Shown here: positions 17,896 through 27,022 of the stretch, in pieces
Numbering within the stretch: the stretch's first letter is position 1
Layout of the letters: each line of letters begins with the position of its first letter
Origin: Desulfospira joergensenii DSM 10085
Lineage (GTDB): Bacteria; Desulfobacterota; Desulfobacteria; Desulfobacterales; Desulfobacteraceae
Direction: 5' to 3'
Assembly (NCBI RefSeq): GCF_000420085.1
Contig: NZ_ATUG01000002.1
Location: 558,001 to 622,000 of the forward strand
DNA: 64,000 bases
Position numbers and translations under genes: made by a program
The notes under the pieces: generated by a model
Databases searched by the model: none
Seen by the model: only the letters and a program-made list of their open reading frames with translations
Told to the model about the DNA's origin: nothing

Positions 17896-18942
17896 ATGGC
17901 GGATGCTGATCAATGTAAGGGTTCCATGAAGATTCAAACAGAAGACAGAGACCGGCAATCGGCGGGCTTGGCCTCTCCTCTTCCTAGCCGGTACGGGCTG
18001 GGCGAAATTGTTGGGCAGAGCCATAAAATGCGGGAGCTGTACGATCTTATCCTGGAGGTGGCACCCTCCGAGGCCGGTGTCCTGATCACAGGAGAATCCG
18101 GAACGGGAAAGGAACTGGCAGCCCGTGCCGTTCACAGGCTGGGGCCCAGGAAGTCAAACCCTTTTCTTCCCGTGAACTGCGGGGGCATTCCCGGAAATCT
18201 CGTGGAGAGCGAATTTTTCGGCTATAAAAAAGGGGCCTTCTCAGGCGCCCATATTGACAAGTCAGGATTTCTGGAGATCGCAGACAAGGGGACCCTTTTT
18301 CTGGACGAGATCGGGGAGATCAATGTAAGTATGCAGGTCAAACTGCTGCGGGCCCTGGACGGGGACGGGTATACCCCCCTGGGAAGCAACCTTGTCCTCA
18401 AACCGGAGATACGCATCATATCCGCCACAAACAGGGATCTCAGGGACCTGGTGCAAAAGGGAGGGATGCGGCCGGATTTCTTTTACAGGATCAATGTGGT
18501 TCCCCTATATCTTCCCCCTTTGCGGGAAAGAAGAGAAGATATCCCTTTGCTGATCCGTCATTTTCTGGAAAAATTTGATCCCGATCAGACCCTGCCCCGG
18601 ATTCCCGGACCTGTCATGGCCCGGCTTGAGCAGCATGACTGGCCGGGAAACATCCGGGAACTCCAGAATATCATTCACCGGTACGCTGCATTGAAACGCC
18701 TTGATGTCTTTGACCTGTTTTTTGAGAACAGGGGAGTTGGGAAAGACTCAACTCCGGATGAACCCGGTCCGGAAGATCTTGGATTAAACCTGTCCCAGGC
18801 CATGGCACAGTTTGAAAAGCGCATTCTCTTGCATCACCTGGAAAAGAACAGGTGGAACCAGACCCGGGTTGCTTCTTTCCTTGGCATCAACCGGAAGACC
18901 CTGCATTCCAAAATCAAGAAGTATCGACTGGAAAAAGTCTGA
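17896..18942 (+). CDS. sigma-54-dependent transcriptional activator (AAA+ and Fis HTH)
   Basis: Bacterial enhancer-binding protein without a sensory receiver. A ~35-residue N-terminal stretch precedes the AAA+ domain: Walker A GESGTGKE (66-73), sigma-54 contact loop GAFSGA (113-118, where GAFTGA is usual), Walker B GTLFLDE (132-138) and the arginine-finger region. A Fis-type HTH closes the protein (WNQTRVASFLGINRKTLHSK). An alternative ATG at 17926 has a better Shine-Dalgarno (AAGGG). A matching -24/-12 promoter lies 180 bp downstream, so it probably drives the chemosensory genes. With no input domain, it may be constitutive or controlled through a partner. Confidence 0.93.
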   Translation: MADADQCKGSMKIQTEDRDRQSAGLASPLPSRYGLGEIVGQSHKMRELYDLILEVAPSEAGVLITGESGTGKELAARAVHRLGPRKSNPFLPVNCGGIPGNLVESEFFGYKKGAFSGAHIDKSGFLEIADKGTLFLDEIGEINVSMQVKLLRALDGDGYTPLGSNLVLKPEIRIISATNRDLRDLVQKGGMRPDFFYRINVVPLYLPPLRERREDIPLLIRHFLEKFDPDQTLPRIPGPVMARLEQHDWPGNIRELQNIIHRYAALKRLDVFDLFFENRGVGKDSTPDEPGPEDLGLNLSQAMAQFEKRILLHHLEKNRWNQTRVASFLGINRKTLHSKIKKYRLEKV

Positions 18943-18958
18943 AATCCATCTCTACATG

Positions 18959-18972
18959 GGGCATTATTGCCC
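18959..18972. promoter_or_regulatory. possible enhancer site for the sigma-54 activator
   Basis: A perfect GGGCA-TTAT-TGCCC inverted repeat lies just past the activator gene and about 150 bp upstream of the -24 element at 19122, within the usual range for an enhancer-binding-protein site. It is weak evidence, since a 5-bp repeat can arise by chance or form a short terminator stem (no T run follows). Confidence 0.3.
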
Positions 18973-19121
18973 TAATTTAAAATTTCTATTATAAATTCAA
19001 GTAGTTATATTTTTTTTACAGCAAAATGTCTAAAAAAAGCCCCAATTTGGAAAGGGTGCCCTCGGATAGGTTTTTTATTATTAATTTATAAAATCAAGGA
19101 GTTATGCGCGACAGACTCCAA

Positions 19122-19137
19122 TGGCACAGAGATTGCT
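19122..19137 (+). promoter_or_regulatory. sigma-54 (-24/-12) promoter of the chemosensory operon
   Basis: TGGCACAGAGATTGCT matches the sigma-54 consensus TGGCAC-N5-TTGCW at every position, with GG and GC spaced for -24 and -12. Transcription should start near 19149, about 90 bp before the receiver gene at 19238. The gene immediately upstream encodes a sigma-54 activator. The site also overlaps an in-frame upward extension of the receiver gene, which argues that the extension is not translated. Confidence 0.88.
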
Positions 19138-19237
19138 CTTCTTTTATACCGGTCTAGGTTGTGCTTTAGATTGGCAGCCAACAGATGGAACGACAATCCG
19201 GTGGCTTAAAAAGATTTCAGCATTGGTAAGGGTAAAT

Positions 19238-19606
19238 ATGAAAATTCTGATTATTGAAGATACCGAGCAGGTTTCGAGGCTGTTAAAAATAAAAATTGAG
19301 AAGTGGGGGCATGAGGCCAGGATTGCGGCAACCGGAAAGGAGGCATTGGACATCGTTAAACAAGAGATGTTTGACCTTGTTTTACTGGATATCTTTCTGC
19401 CGGATGCCATTGCCTATGATTTGATTCCCAAATTGAAACTGGGCTGGTCCGGAATGGAGATCATCACCATGACCGGCCACAGTTCAAGGGATGTGGAGGA
19501 AAAGGTGCGAAGCCAGGGGATTCTGTATTACATGGTAAAGCCCATTGACCTTGGCGAGCTGGAAAGCATTATCGTCCACATGAGCAAAAAGGTTTCGTCA
19601 AGATAA
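19238..19606 (+). CDS. single-domain response regulator (CheY-like receiver)
   Basis: A 122-residue stand-alone receiver: acidic patch in ILIIEDTEQ, phospho-acceptor Asp in LVLLDIFLP, Thr in ITMTGHSS and Lys in YMVKPID. No output domain is present. The ATG at 19238 has TAAGGG about 6 nt upstream; a longer start would run back into the sigma-54 promoter. It is the first gene of the cluster ahead of cheW. It may be a CheA target that signals to motility, or a phosphate sink alongside the second receiver at 26597. Confidence 0.88.
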   Translation: MKILIIEDTEQVSRLLKIKIEKWGHEARIAATGKEALDIVKQEMFDLVLLDIFLPDAIAYDLIPKLKLGWSGMEIITMTGHSSRDVEEKVRSQGILYYMVKPIDLGELESIIVHMSKKVSSR

Positions 19607-19653
19607 AGTCAAACCGGCGAAAAGACAAAATCATCAAAAAAAGGAGGGTTCTG

Positions 19654-20178
19654 ATGGCAGACGCTGCAGGAACCCTGGATCAGACCATCCGGGACATTAC
19701 CATAAAAACAGGGAAATATCTTACATTCTCCCTGGCCGGGGAGAGCTATGGAATCGGCATCCTCAAAGTCAAGGAAATCATCGGGATGATGCCCATCACC
19801 CCAGTCCCCAGAACACCGGAATTTATGAAAGGAGTGATCAATCTCAGGGGAAAGGTTATTCCTGTCATTGATCTGAGGCTCAAGTTCTCCATGCCGCCCA
19901 TGGAATACTCCGAACGGACCTGCATTATCGTGGTTGAAATCGATTCCGAAACAGACACGGTGCTGACCGGAATCGTGGTGGATGCCGTATCCGAAGTTAT
20001 GAATATAGGGGAACAGGACATTGAAGACCCGCCGACCTTTGGAACCCGTATGGACACAAACTATATCACGGGCATGGGCAAAACCGAGGATGACGTAAAG
20101 ATCCTGCTCAATATCGACCGGGTCCTGAGCAGCACTGAAATATCCAGGTTAGAAGCCGCGTCCAGGCCGAGTGACTAA
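19654..20178 (+). CDS. cheW: chemotaxis coupling protein CheW
   Basis: Couples chemoreceptors to CheA in the sensory array. The sequence shows the CheW beta-barrel: YLTFSLAGESYGIGILKVKE, the receptor/CheA contact region MPITPVPRTPEFMKGVINLRG and the VIPVIDLRLKF strand. At 174 aa it is normal length. A strong AAAGGAGG Shine-Dalgarno precedes the ATG. It lies between the receiver and the CZB chemoreceptor genes. Confidence 0.95.
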   Translation: MADAAGTLDQTIRDITIKTGKYLTFSLAGESYGIGILKVKEIIGMMPITPVPRTPEFMKGVINLRGKVIPVIDLRLKFSMPPMEYSERTCIIVVEIDSETDTVLTGIVVDAVSEVMNIGEQDIEDPPTFGTRMDTNYITGMGKTEDDVKILLNIDRVLSSTEISRLEAASRPSD

Positions 20179-20214
20179 AAAACAAACAAAAGGGGATAAA
20201 CAAAAGGAGAAAAA

Positions 20215-22626
20215 ATGAATTGGAATACTCTGACCATAGGAAAAAAAATAATCACGGGCTTCGGGGTTGTGATTCTGCTTCTGATGATATTGGGAGGGCT
20301 GAGTTTTACCGGTGTCGGCGGTATTGTTGACAATGCCGAAGAAGTCATTGACGGCAACAAACTGGACGGCAACCTGGCCCAGAAGGAAGTGGATCATCTG
20401 AACTGGGTCAATAAGGTAAATGGACTGCTGACGGATAAAAATATTGTGAAACTGGATGTGGAGACGGATGACCATAAATGCGGTTTCGGGAAATGGCTCT
20501 ACGGTGAAGGACGCGAGCAGGCGGAAACCCTGGTCCCTTCCCTGGCGCCCCTTTTCAAGGAAATTGAAAAACCCCATAAACAGCTTCATGATTCTGCCGT
20601 CGCCATAGGAAAGGTCTTTAATCAGGCAGATGAAGGCCTGCCGACTCTATTGACGGAACGGGAACTGGATCATCTGAATTGGGCAGCCAAAATCCGGGAT
20701 GCCTTTGTCCAGAAACATGATACCCTCGGCGTCGCAACGGACCCGTCCCAGTGCGCCCTGGGCAAATGGCTCAAATCCAAGGCGGCCAGGCAGGTATATG
20801 AAAACGGGGATACGGATTTTAAAAATGCCTGGGATGATATGGTGGCGGGTCATGCAGAACTTCACAAATCCGCTGTCGGCATTGAAACCCACTTGGCCTT
20901 TGAAAAACTGGCCGGGCTGGAGAAGACAAGAAGGGAAATGGACATTGAATTCAAACATCTGAGCAAAATCCTATTGGATGAACTGGAAAAGGGAATGGTC
21001 AATGTCATTGATCCGGCAAAGGAAAAAGCCAGCCGATCCGGGAATACGGCAGCGATGGACCGGTGGAGCAACATCGACATGGTCATGAATGAGCAGATTG
21101 TCCAATCCCTCTTAAATGCCCGCCTGGCCATACATGAATTTGAAGCCGAAAGGACGGAGGAGAAATGGGCCGCCTATCAGGATGAGGCAGATAAATTCCA
21201 GGCAGGAATCGATTCCTGGCAGAGGCTGTGCCGGGGGGAGCCGGTTCTGGAAAAGATCGCAAACCGCCTCCAGGAACTCAAGGAAAAATGGTCGGCCAAA
21301 GCTGAAATCTATCATGGGTCAATAATGGAGGACAAAGAGGCGGAAGCATCGGTTCAGAAAGCCCTGGAAATATACAACAGCCAGACCCTGCCCCTGCTGA
21401 ACAAGACCGTGGGCAGGCTTCAGGAGTTGAAAAAAGAAGCGGAACATGAGCTTCACGGAATGCGGGAGGCCGGCCGGATTTATGCCGGCCAGACGGTTCC
21501 TGCGCTGGAAAAAGTCCAGCAGCTTCTGGGGGATATCCGGAAAGAGGCCAAAAAGCATATCATGACCGATGAAATCATGCTGAGTGCGGCCACCGGAACA
21601 AAAAGAAACGTGATCGTCACGGCCGTGGTCGCGATCATCGCCGGGATCTTTCTGGCGCTCATCATTGCCCGGGGCATTATCAGTGTCCTGACCCGGATCA
21701 CCGACGGTCTGGGCGAAGGCGCCAATCAGGTGGCCTCTGCCTCCACCCAGGTCTCTTCATCCAGCCAGTCCATGGCTGAAGGCTCTTCCCAGCAGGCCGC
21801 ATCCATAGAGGAAACCTCGTCTTCCATGGAAGAAATGGCCTCCATGACAAAGAAGAATGCCGAGAATGCCATCCATGCAGACAGTCTGATGAAGGAATCC
21901 AAAAAGGTTGTGGCCGGCGCCAATCAATCCATGGTTCAGTTGACCCGGTCCATGGAAGATATCTCAAAGGCCAGTGAGGAGACATCCAAAATCATTAAGA
22001 CCATTGATGAAATCGCCTTTCAAACCAATCTCCTGGCCTTGAATGCAGCAGTGGAGGCGGCCCGGGCCGGAGAGGCCGGCGCCGGTTTTGCCGTGGTGGC
22101 CGATGAGGTCAGGAATCTTGCCATGAGGGCGGCCAACGCAGCCAAGGATACGGCTGAACTCATTGAGGGCACGGTAAAAAAGGTGAATGACGGCTCGGAG
22201 ATTGTGGCCACCACCAACGAGGAATTCGGCCAGGTGGCCCAGAGTTCGGAAAAAGTGGCCCAGCTGGTGGCTGAAATTTCAGAAGCCTCCAGGGAACAGT
22301 CAGACGGGATTGATCAGGTGAACAAGGCCATTGCGGAAATGGATACCGTGGTTCAGCAGAATGCGGCCAATGCCGAAGAATCGGCCTCTGCCGCAGAAGA
22401 GATGAATGCCCAGGCCGAGCAGCTCCGGGATTATGTCAGTGAGCTGGTCTTGATGGTGACCGGAAAAAAGGAGGCCCTTTCCCTGGAAAAGCCCAGAAAA
22501 TCCATTGCATCCCTCCCCCAATCCAGGGGAAAAATTGGCAAAAAGATGCTGGCCCGGGGTTCGGGCGAGGTCAGTCCGGATCAGGTGATTCCCTTTGATG
22601 AGGATGAGGATTTCAAGAATTTTTAA
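20215..22626 (+). CDS. methyl-accepting chemotaxis protein with two tandem CZB domains
   Basis: An 803-residue transmembrane chemoreceptor. TM1 spans about 12-34 and TM2 about 463-485. The periplasmic part holds two CZB (chemoreceptor zinc-binding) modules. The first has H61, C89 (KCGFGKW) and H121/H125; the second has H153, C180 (QCALGKW) and H213/H217. A long helical region follows. The cytoplasmic signalling domain has the tip [20 protein letters not shown]. The tail DFKNF fits the aromatic-x-x-aromatic pattern of CheR/CheB docking pentapeptides. No clear HAMP was seen. CZB domains bind zinc and in known cases report zinc or oxidants. Confidence 0.92.
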   Translation: MNWNTLTIGKKIITGFGVVILLLMILGGLSFTGVGGIVDNAEEVIDGNKLDGNLAQKEVDHLNWVNKVNGLLTDKNIVKLDVETDDHKCGFGKWLYGEGREQAETLVPSLAPLFKEIEKPHKQLHDSAVAIGKVFNQADEGLPTLLTERELDHLNWAAKIRDAFVQKHDTLGVATDPSQCALGKWLKSKAARQVYENGDTDFKNAWDDMVAGHAELHKSAVGIETHLAFEKLAGLEKTRREMDIEFKHLSKILLDELEKGMVNVIDPAKEKASRSGNTAAMDRWSNIDMVMNEQIVQSLLNARLAIHEFEAERTEEKWAAYQDEADKFQAGIDSWQRLCRGEPVLEKIANRLQELKEKWSAKAEIYHGSIMEDKEAEASVQKALEIYNSQTLPLLNKTVGRLQELKKEAEHELHGMREAGRIYAGQTVPALEKVQQLLGDIRKEAKKHIMTDEIMLSAATGTKRNVIVTAVVAIIAGIFLALIIARGIISVLTRITDGLGEGANQVASASTQVSSSSQSMAEGSSQQAASIEETSSSMEEMASMTKKNAENAIHADSLMKESKKVVAGANQSMVQLTRSMEDISKASEETSKIIKTIDEIAFQTNLLALNAAVEAARAGEAGAGFAVVADEVRNLAMRAANAAKDTAELIEGTVKKVNDGSEIVATTNEEFGQVAQSSEKVAQLVAEISEASREQSDGIDQVNKAIAEMDTVVQQNAANAEESASAAEEMNAQAEQLRDYVSELVLMVTGKKEALSLEKPRKSIASLPQSRGKIGKKMLARGSGEVSPDQVIPFDEDEDFKNF

Positions 22627-22637
22627 AAGAACCCATT

Positions 22638-22675
22638 ATCGTCAGTCCAGGGGTGCAAGCCCCTGGGTTGACGAT
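22638..22675 (+). promoter_or_regulatory. long intercistronic hairpin between the receptor and cheA
   Basis: ATCGTCA-GT-CCAGGGG, loop TGCAAG, then CCCCTGG-GT-TGACGAT. In RNA the opposed GU/GU steps form tandem wobbles, giving a continuous 16-bp helix. No T run follows, so it is not a standard terminator. It lies 42 bp before cheA and may stabilise the upstream mRNA or set the receptor:CheA ratio. Confidence 0.7.
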
Positions 22676-22716
22676 GAACCCAGAGACTCCAATGCTGCAT
22701 TAACAAGGATAAAATC

Positions 22717-25200
22717 ATGGCTTCTGAATCCATTGCCCATTTGATTGATAAACTTTCCTGTGACCTGGTTCTGGCCGATCCTGAGGAGCCGAAAACATTG
22801 TCCGGCCTGCTTCCGCAGCTCAAAAGAATTCATTCCGAGTATGCAAAACAGGACAAGGCCTCTGAGGCCAGGACAATTGTAAAGATAAGAAATCGAATTA
22901 CCGCCCTTTTAAATGATCCCGGGGATCTTGAACGGGAAATGGAGGCCATAGAAAGGCTGGTCTCTGAGTTGTCCCGGCCCGGGGATCAAACCACTTCCCA
23001 GGGAGCAGAACCGGCAGGCAGCCCTTACGGACAATTGGAAGACTGCCTGGATCATATGACACTCCATATGGGCTCCCTGGGGCCGGACCTTCCCCAGGCC
23101 ACCGGTGAGATCCTGAAAGATCTGGAACAGGTTATCCGGCTTTCAAAGGAGATTGACCCGCCCACGTTTCATCAGGTGGCCATTGCCTGTAAAACCTATG
23201 CAGGAAATATGGGGCCGGAGGATATGGTCCATACCCGTCCCCTGGAAGACGGGCTAATCCTTCTCAAATCCCTGCTGACCCATCTGAAACAAAAAGAGCC
23301 CTTTGCCTTTGACTATGCCGATGTTCTTGAACTGCTGAACCAGAGGTTTGACCAGGAACCACGGGAGGACGAACCCGGACCCGAGGAATCAAAGAGAGAA
23401 ACGGATTCCTCCGGGGACCGGAGCGGGGAATCTCCGGAGAGGATATCCGAGGAGGATATGGAAGTCCTCATGGATTTTGTATCCGAGGCAGAGGAGAGCC
23501 TCTCCAGTATTGAAGTGAGTCTGGTGGAGCTTGAGCAGGATCCCACAAGCAAGGATATCATCAACGATATTTTCCGGCCCTTTCATACCATCAAGGGGGT
23601 GTCCGGGTTTTTATCCCTGAACAAGATCAACCGTCTGGCCCATGCCACAGAAAATCTGCTGGACAGTGCCCGCAGCGGAGAGTTCATCATCAACCGGGCG
23701 GCCATCGATGCCATCCTTGAGTCCGTGGATACCTTAAAATTATTGATAGACCGGGTGAACCAGGGGATCCAGTCCGGTTTTATGGAACCGGACCATGATA
23801 TCTCGGTTGAGGGTCCCAGGGAACGCCTGCAGCAGCTTCAAACCTCCCTGGCAGGGGAAAGGAAGCCCATCGGTGAAATTCTTTTGGAGCAAAAGAAACT
23901 GGACCGGGACAGTCTGGACAGGGCCCTTGAAAAGCAGAAAACCTGTCCGGATAAAAAAATCGGTGAGATCCTGGTGGAGGACAAGAGTCTGCCTCCGGAA
24001 GAGGTGGCTTCGGCCCTGCTCCGGCAGAACCAGGCCGTTAAAAGGGTCGATGCCCAGGTAAAGGTGGATACCCGGAAACTGGATGACCTGGTGGACTATG
24101 CCGGCGAACTGGTCATTGCCCAGTCCATGCTCCGCCAGCAGACATCGGGAGATCCGGATCTGGGCCAGAACGTTGCCCAGCTCGGGCTCATCGTTAGTAA
24201 AATGCAGAATATCGCCATGTCCATGCGCATGATCCCCATCAAGGCCACGTTCATGAAGATGATCCGCCTGGTCAGGGACCTTTCCAGGAAATCGGGAAAA
24301 GAGGTGAACCTGGTCATGTCCGGGGAAGAGACGGAAATCGACCGGAATGTGGTGGATGCCCTGTACGAACCCATGGTTCACATGATTCGAAACTCGGTTG
24401 ATCACGGCATAGAACCCCAAACCGGGCGTCTGGATCAGGGAAAACCTTCCCAGGGCAACATCTGGTTACGGGCCTTTCACAAGGGGGGAAGCATTGTCAT
24501 CGAGATTGAGGATGACGGCAAGGGACTGGACCGCGGCAGGATCCTTGAAAAGGCGAAGTCCACGGGGCTTGTCCAGGGAGGCGAGCAGATGACCGATACC
24601 CAGGTTTACGATTTGATCATGGAACCGGGTTTTTCCACGGCCAAGGAGATCACCGATGTCTCCGGCCGGGGCGTGGGCATGGACGTGGTCAAGGATGGAA
24701 TTGAAAAGTTCAGGGGGCATTTGACCATTGAATCGGAAAAAGGCAGAGGGACAAAGTTCACCATCAGCCTGCCCCTGACTCTGGCCATCATCGACGGCAT
24801 GCTGGTCAGGGTGGAGGACAAAAAATACGTGATTCCCACCACAGCCGTTCAAAAGGCATTCAAACCCGGAGCCGACGAATATTTTACCGTGGAGGGAAAA
24901 GGGGAGATGGTGAAGAACCAGGGCCGCCTGATTCCCCTGATCCGGCTGAACGGGATCTTCAACAACTGCCACGGGGGCGGATCCGTCCGGGACGGCCTTG
25001 TGGTGGTGGTGGAATCAAAGGATGAAAACAGGGCCATCCTCATTGATGAACTGCTGGGAAAAGATGAATACGTGATCAAAAGCCTTGGCACAGGTCTGGG
25101 GGATGTAAAGGGAATCGCAGGGGGGGCGGTGCTTGCCGACGGCAGGGTCGGTCTGATTCTGGATATCCACGGTATCTTCTCCATTGCGGAAAACGGATAG
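22717..25200 (+). CDS. cheA: chemotaxis histidine kinase CheA, enlarged
   Basis: Autophosphorylating kinase of the array, 827 aa. An unrecognised helical N-terminal region (1-240) is followed by the HPt domain with phospho-acceptor H290 (FHTIKGVSG). Residues 384-437 hold two 24-residue repeats (PIGEILLEQKKL... and KIGEILVEDKSL...) resembling MshEN/T2SSE-N motifs. The dimerisation helices start near 450; the ATPase has its N box around HMIRNSVDHG (555-564) and later G boxes IEIEDDGKGLD and SGRGVGMDVV. A CheW-like domain ends the protein. No P2 (CheY-binding) domain is obvious; the repeats occupy its usual place. Confidence 0.95.
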   Translation: MASESIAHLIDKLSCDLVLADPEEPKTLSGLLPQLKRIHSEYAKQDKASEARTIVKIRNRITALLNDPGDLEREMEAIERLVSELSRPGDQTTSQGAEPAGSPYGQLEDCLDHMTLHMGSLGPDLPQATGEILKDLEQVIRLSKEIDPPTFHQVAIACKTYAGNMGPEDMVHTRPLEDGLILLKSLLTHLKQKEPFAFDYADVLELLNQRFDQEPREDEPGPEESKRETDSSGDRSGESPERISEEDMEVLMDFVSEAEESLSSIEVSLVELEQDPTSKDIINDIFRPFHTIKGVSGFLSLNKINRLAHATENLLDSARSGEFIINRAAIDAILESVDTLKLLIDRVNQGIQSGFMEPDHDISVEGPRERLQQLQTSLAGERKPIGEILLEQKKLDRDSLDRALEKQKTCPDKKIGEILVEDKSLPPEEVASALLRQNQAVKRVDAQVKVDTRKLDDLVDYAGELVIAQSMLRQQTSGDPDLGQNVAQLGLIVSKMQNIAMSMRMIPIKATFMKMIRLVRDLSRKSGKEVNLVMSGEETEIDRNVVDALYEPMVHMIRNSVDHGIEPQTGRLDQGKPSQGNIWLRAFHKGGSIVIEIEDDGKGLDRGRILEKAKSTGLVQGGEQMTDTQVYDLIMEPGFSTAKEITDVSGRGVGMDVVKDGIEKFRGHLTIESEKGRGTKFTISLPLTLAIIDGMLVRVEDKKYVIPTTAVQKAFKPGADEYFTVEGKGEMVKNQGRLIPLIRLNGIFNNCHGGGSVRDGLVVVVESKDENRAILIDELLGKDEYVIKSLGTGLGDVKGIAGGAVLADGRVGLILDIHGIFSIAENG

Positions 25201-25245
25201 GCCAAGGCCAGGTGCAGGGAAGAATTTTATAAAAAGGTGCATTCA

Positions 25246-25725
25246 ATGAGACAGATCGTCGGTGTTGCAGATATGAAGGTCAGCAATAACACGGCTGAGT
25301 CGGTAATTACCTATTCCCTGGGCTCCTGCATCGGCCTGGTGATATATGACCCGGCGGTCCGGGTGGGTGGAATCCTTCATTATATGCTGCCTGAATCTTC
25401 CATTGACAGAGAAAAGGCGGCCAGAAAACCCTATATGTTTGCCGATACCGGCATCCCCAGGCTGTTTAAAACCGCCTATGCCCTGGGAGCCAAAAAACCC
25501 CGCATGAAGATCTATGTGGCCGGAGGGGCAGAAATCCTGGATCAGAAAGGATTTTTTAATATCGGCAAGAGAAATTACATGGCCTTAAAGAAAATTTTTT
25601 TTAAGAACAAGGTGATGATCAGCCAGCAGAACGTGGGCGGGAACGTTAACCGGACAGTAAGGATTGAGATTGCCACCGGAGACATCTTTGTGAAGACCTC
25701 CGGATCAAAGGAGGTAAGGATATGA
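25246..25725 (+). CDS. cheD: chemoreceptor glutamine deamidase CheD
   Basis: Deamidates receptor glutamines and in some species interacts with CheC/CheX-type phosphatases. Family motifs: ITYSLGSCIGLVIYD with the catalytic Cys, and GGILHYMLPES with the catalytic His. The ATG at 25246 has AAGG 8 nt upstream; an in-frame GTG at 25237 overlaps that site and is unlikely. It is 159 aa and overlaps the HDOD gene by 4 bp (ATGA). Confidence 0.94.
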   Translation: MRQIVGVADMKVSNNTAESVITYSLGSCIGLVIYDPAVRVGGILHYMLPESSIDREKAARKPYMFADTGIPRLFKTAYALGAKKPRMKIYVAGGAEILDQKGFFNIGKRNYMALKKIFFKNKVMISQQNVGGNVNRTVRIEIATGDIFVKTSGSKEVRI

Positions 25726-26570
25726 CCACCCTCCAGCAGCTTATCAAGGAAATCAAGCACCTGAAACCCATACCGGCCGTGGCCAATCAGCTTCTGGCCA
25801 TTGTGGATGATCCGGATCATTCCATGGAAGATATCGCCAATGTCATCCAATATGATCCCATGATCACGGCCAGTATCTTGAAAACCTGCAACTCTGCTTT
25901 TTTCGGGCTTAAGCATCCGGCCGAATCCATCCGGGATGCCGTCAGTCTCCTGGGAACGGATCAGATCATCGAACTGGCCTTGATTAAATCCGGAGCCCGG
26001 GTTCTTGGGACAAGCCAGGAAGGGTACGGACTGGCCAAGGGAGATATGTGGACCTACTCGGTGTCCTCGGCTGTGATCGCCAAGCAGATTGCCTCAAGAC
26101 TTTCCCTGGAAAATAAGGCCACCATCTTCACCTCTGCCCTGATCAAGGACATTGGAAAAATTATTCTGGAAAAGCACGTGTCCCATTCAGATAGACAGAT
26201 CAGGGACCTGGTGGAAACCGGGGAGTATAGTTTCAGGGAAGCGGAGAAAAAGGTTCTGGGAATTGACCATGCAGAGATCGGGGCCATGATTGCGAAAATG
26301 TGGAAATTCAGTCCGAGAATGGTAAAAATTATCCGCCACCACCATCTGGCAGACGAATCCCTGATCCAGGACAGAGAAATTGCAGCCGTCTACCTGGCCG
26401 ACTGCATCTGCATGATGACCGGCCGCGGTGTGGGGGCCGACGGACTCTCCTACCGGTTCAAGAGCCGGGTTATGGAGGAATTGGGAATAACGTCTGATGA
26501 TGTTTCCATGATCATTGCGGATTTCGGCATGAACATGGAGAAGATCGAAGCCTTGCTGCAGATGGCGTAA
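25722..26570 (+). CDS. HDOD-domain signalling protein
   Basis: A 282-residue protein with a HDOD fold, an HD-superfamily relative that usually lacks phosphodiesterase activity. The opening LPAVxxLL-like helix (LKPIPAVANQLLAIV) and NVIQYDPMITASILKTCNSAFFG are typical, and the second half carries HD-like stretches around KDIGKIIL and RHHHLA. HDOD proteins often sit in chemotaxis and c-di-GMP loci as adaptors. Its start overlaps the cheD stop (ATGA), so the two are translationally coupled. Confidence 0.88.
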   Translation: MTTLQQLIKEIKHLKPIPAVANQLLAIVDDPDHSMEDIANVIQYDPMITASILKTCNSAFFGLKHPAESIRDAVSLLGTDQIIELALIKSGARVLGTSQEGYGLAKGDMWTYSVSSAVIAKQIASRLSLENKATIFTSALIKDIGKIILEKHVSHSDRQIRDLVETGEYSFREAEKKVLGIDHAEIGAMIAKMWKFSPRMVKIIRHHHLADESLIQDREIAAVYLADCICMMTGRGVGADGLSYRFKSRVMEELGITSDDVSMIIADFGMNMEKIEALLQMA

Positions 26571-26596
26571 CAGGATCCAAACCAAAGGAAAGGACA

Positions 26597-27022
26597 ATGG
26601 CATATTCAATACTGATCGTGGATGATTCGCTGCCCATGCGGCTGGTCATCAAAAGGACCCTGAAGGCGGCCGGTTACGGCAGGTCAGAACTGCTTGAGGC
26701 TGCCAACGGCCGGGAGGCGGTTGAGTTGATGAAGAATAACTGGGTGGATATGGTTCTTACAGACTACAATATGCCGGTCATGAACGGCCTGGATTTTATG
26801 AAAGCCATAAAAAAAGATGATCTGTTCAAAGATATTCCCGTGGTTGTCGTTTCCACCGAAGGAAACGAGTCTAGAATCAGGGAATTCATGGACTGGGGAG
26901 CTGCGGGCTATATTGCCAAACCCTTTACCCCGGAAGCGATCAGGGATTTAATCGTCAATATACTTGGAGAGACAGACTATGAAGAAGATTTTAACGAAGG
27001 CGATGGAGAATTCGATTTCTGA
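26597..27022 (+). CDS. cheY: CheY-type response regulator
   Basis: Receiver-only protein: ILIVDDSLPMR, phospho-acceptor Asp in MVLTDYNMPVMNG, Thr in VVSTEGNES and Lys in YIAKPFTPE. The helix after the Asp and the FTPE end are typical of chemotaxis CheY. An extra acidic tail (DYEEDFNEGDGEFDF) extends the protein to 141 aa and overlaps the cheX start by 44 bp. It is the best candidate for the motor-directed output of this CheA. Confidence 0.9.
   Translation: MAYSILIVDDSLPMRLVIKRTLKAAGYGRSELLEAANGREAVELMKNNWVDMVLTDYNMPVMNGLDFMKAIKKDDLFKDIPVVVVSTEGNESRIREFMDWGAAGYIAKPFTPEAIRDLIVNILGETDYEEDFNEGDGEFDF

Noticed and set aside
19121..19237. N-terminal extension of the receiver gene
   Set aside because: The extension would begin inside the sigma-54 promoter and has no receiver homology; the ATG at 19238 has its own ribosome site.
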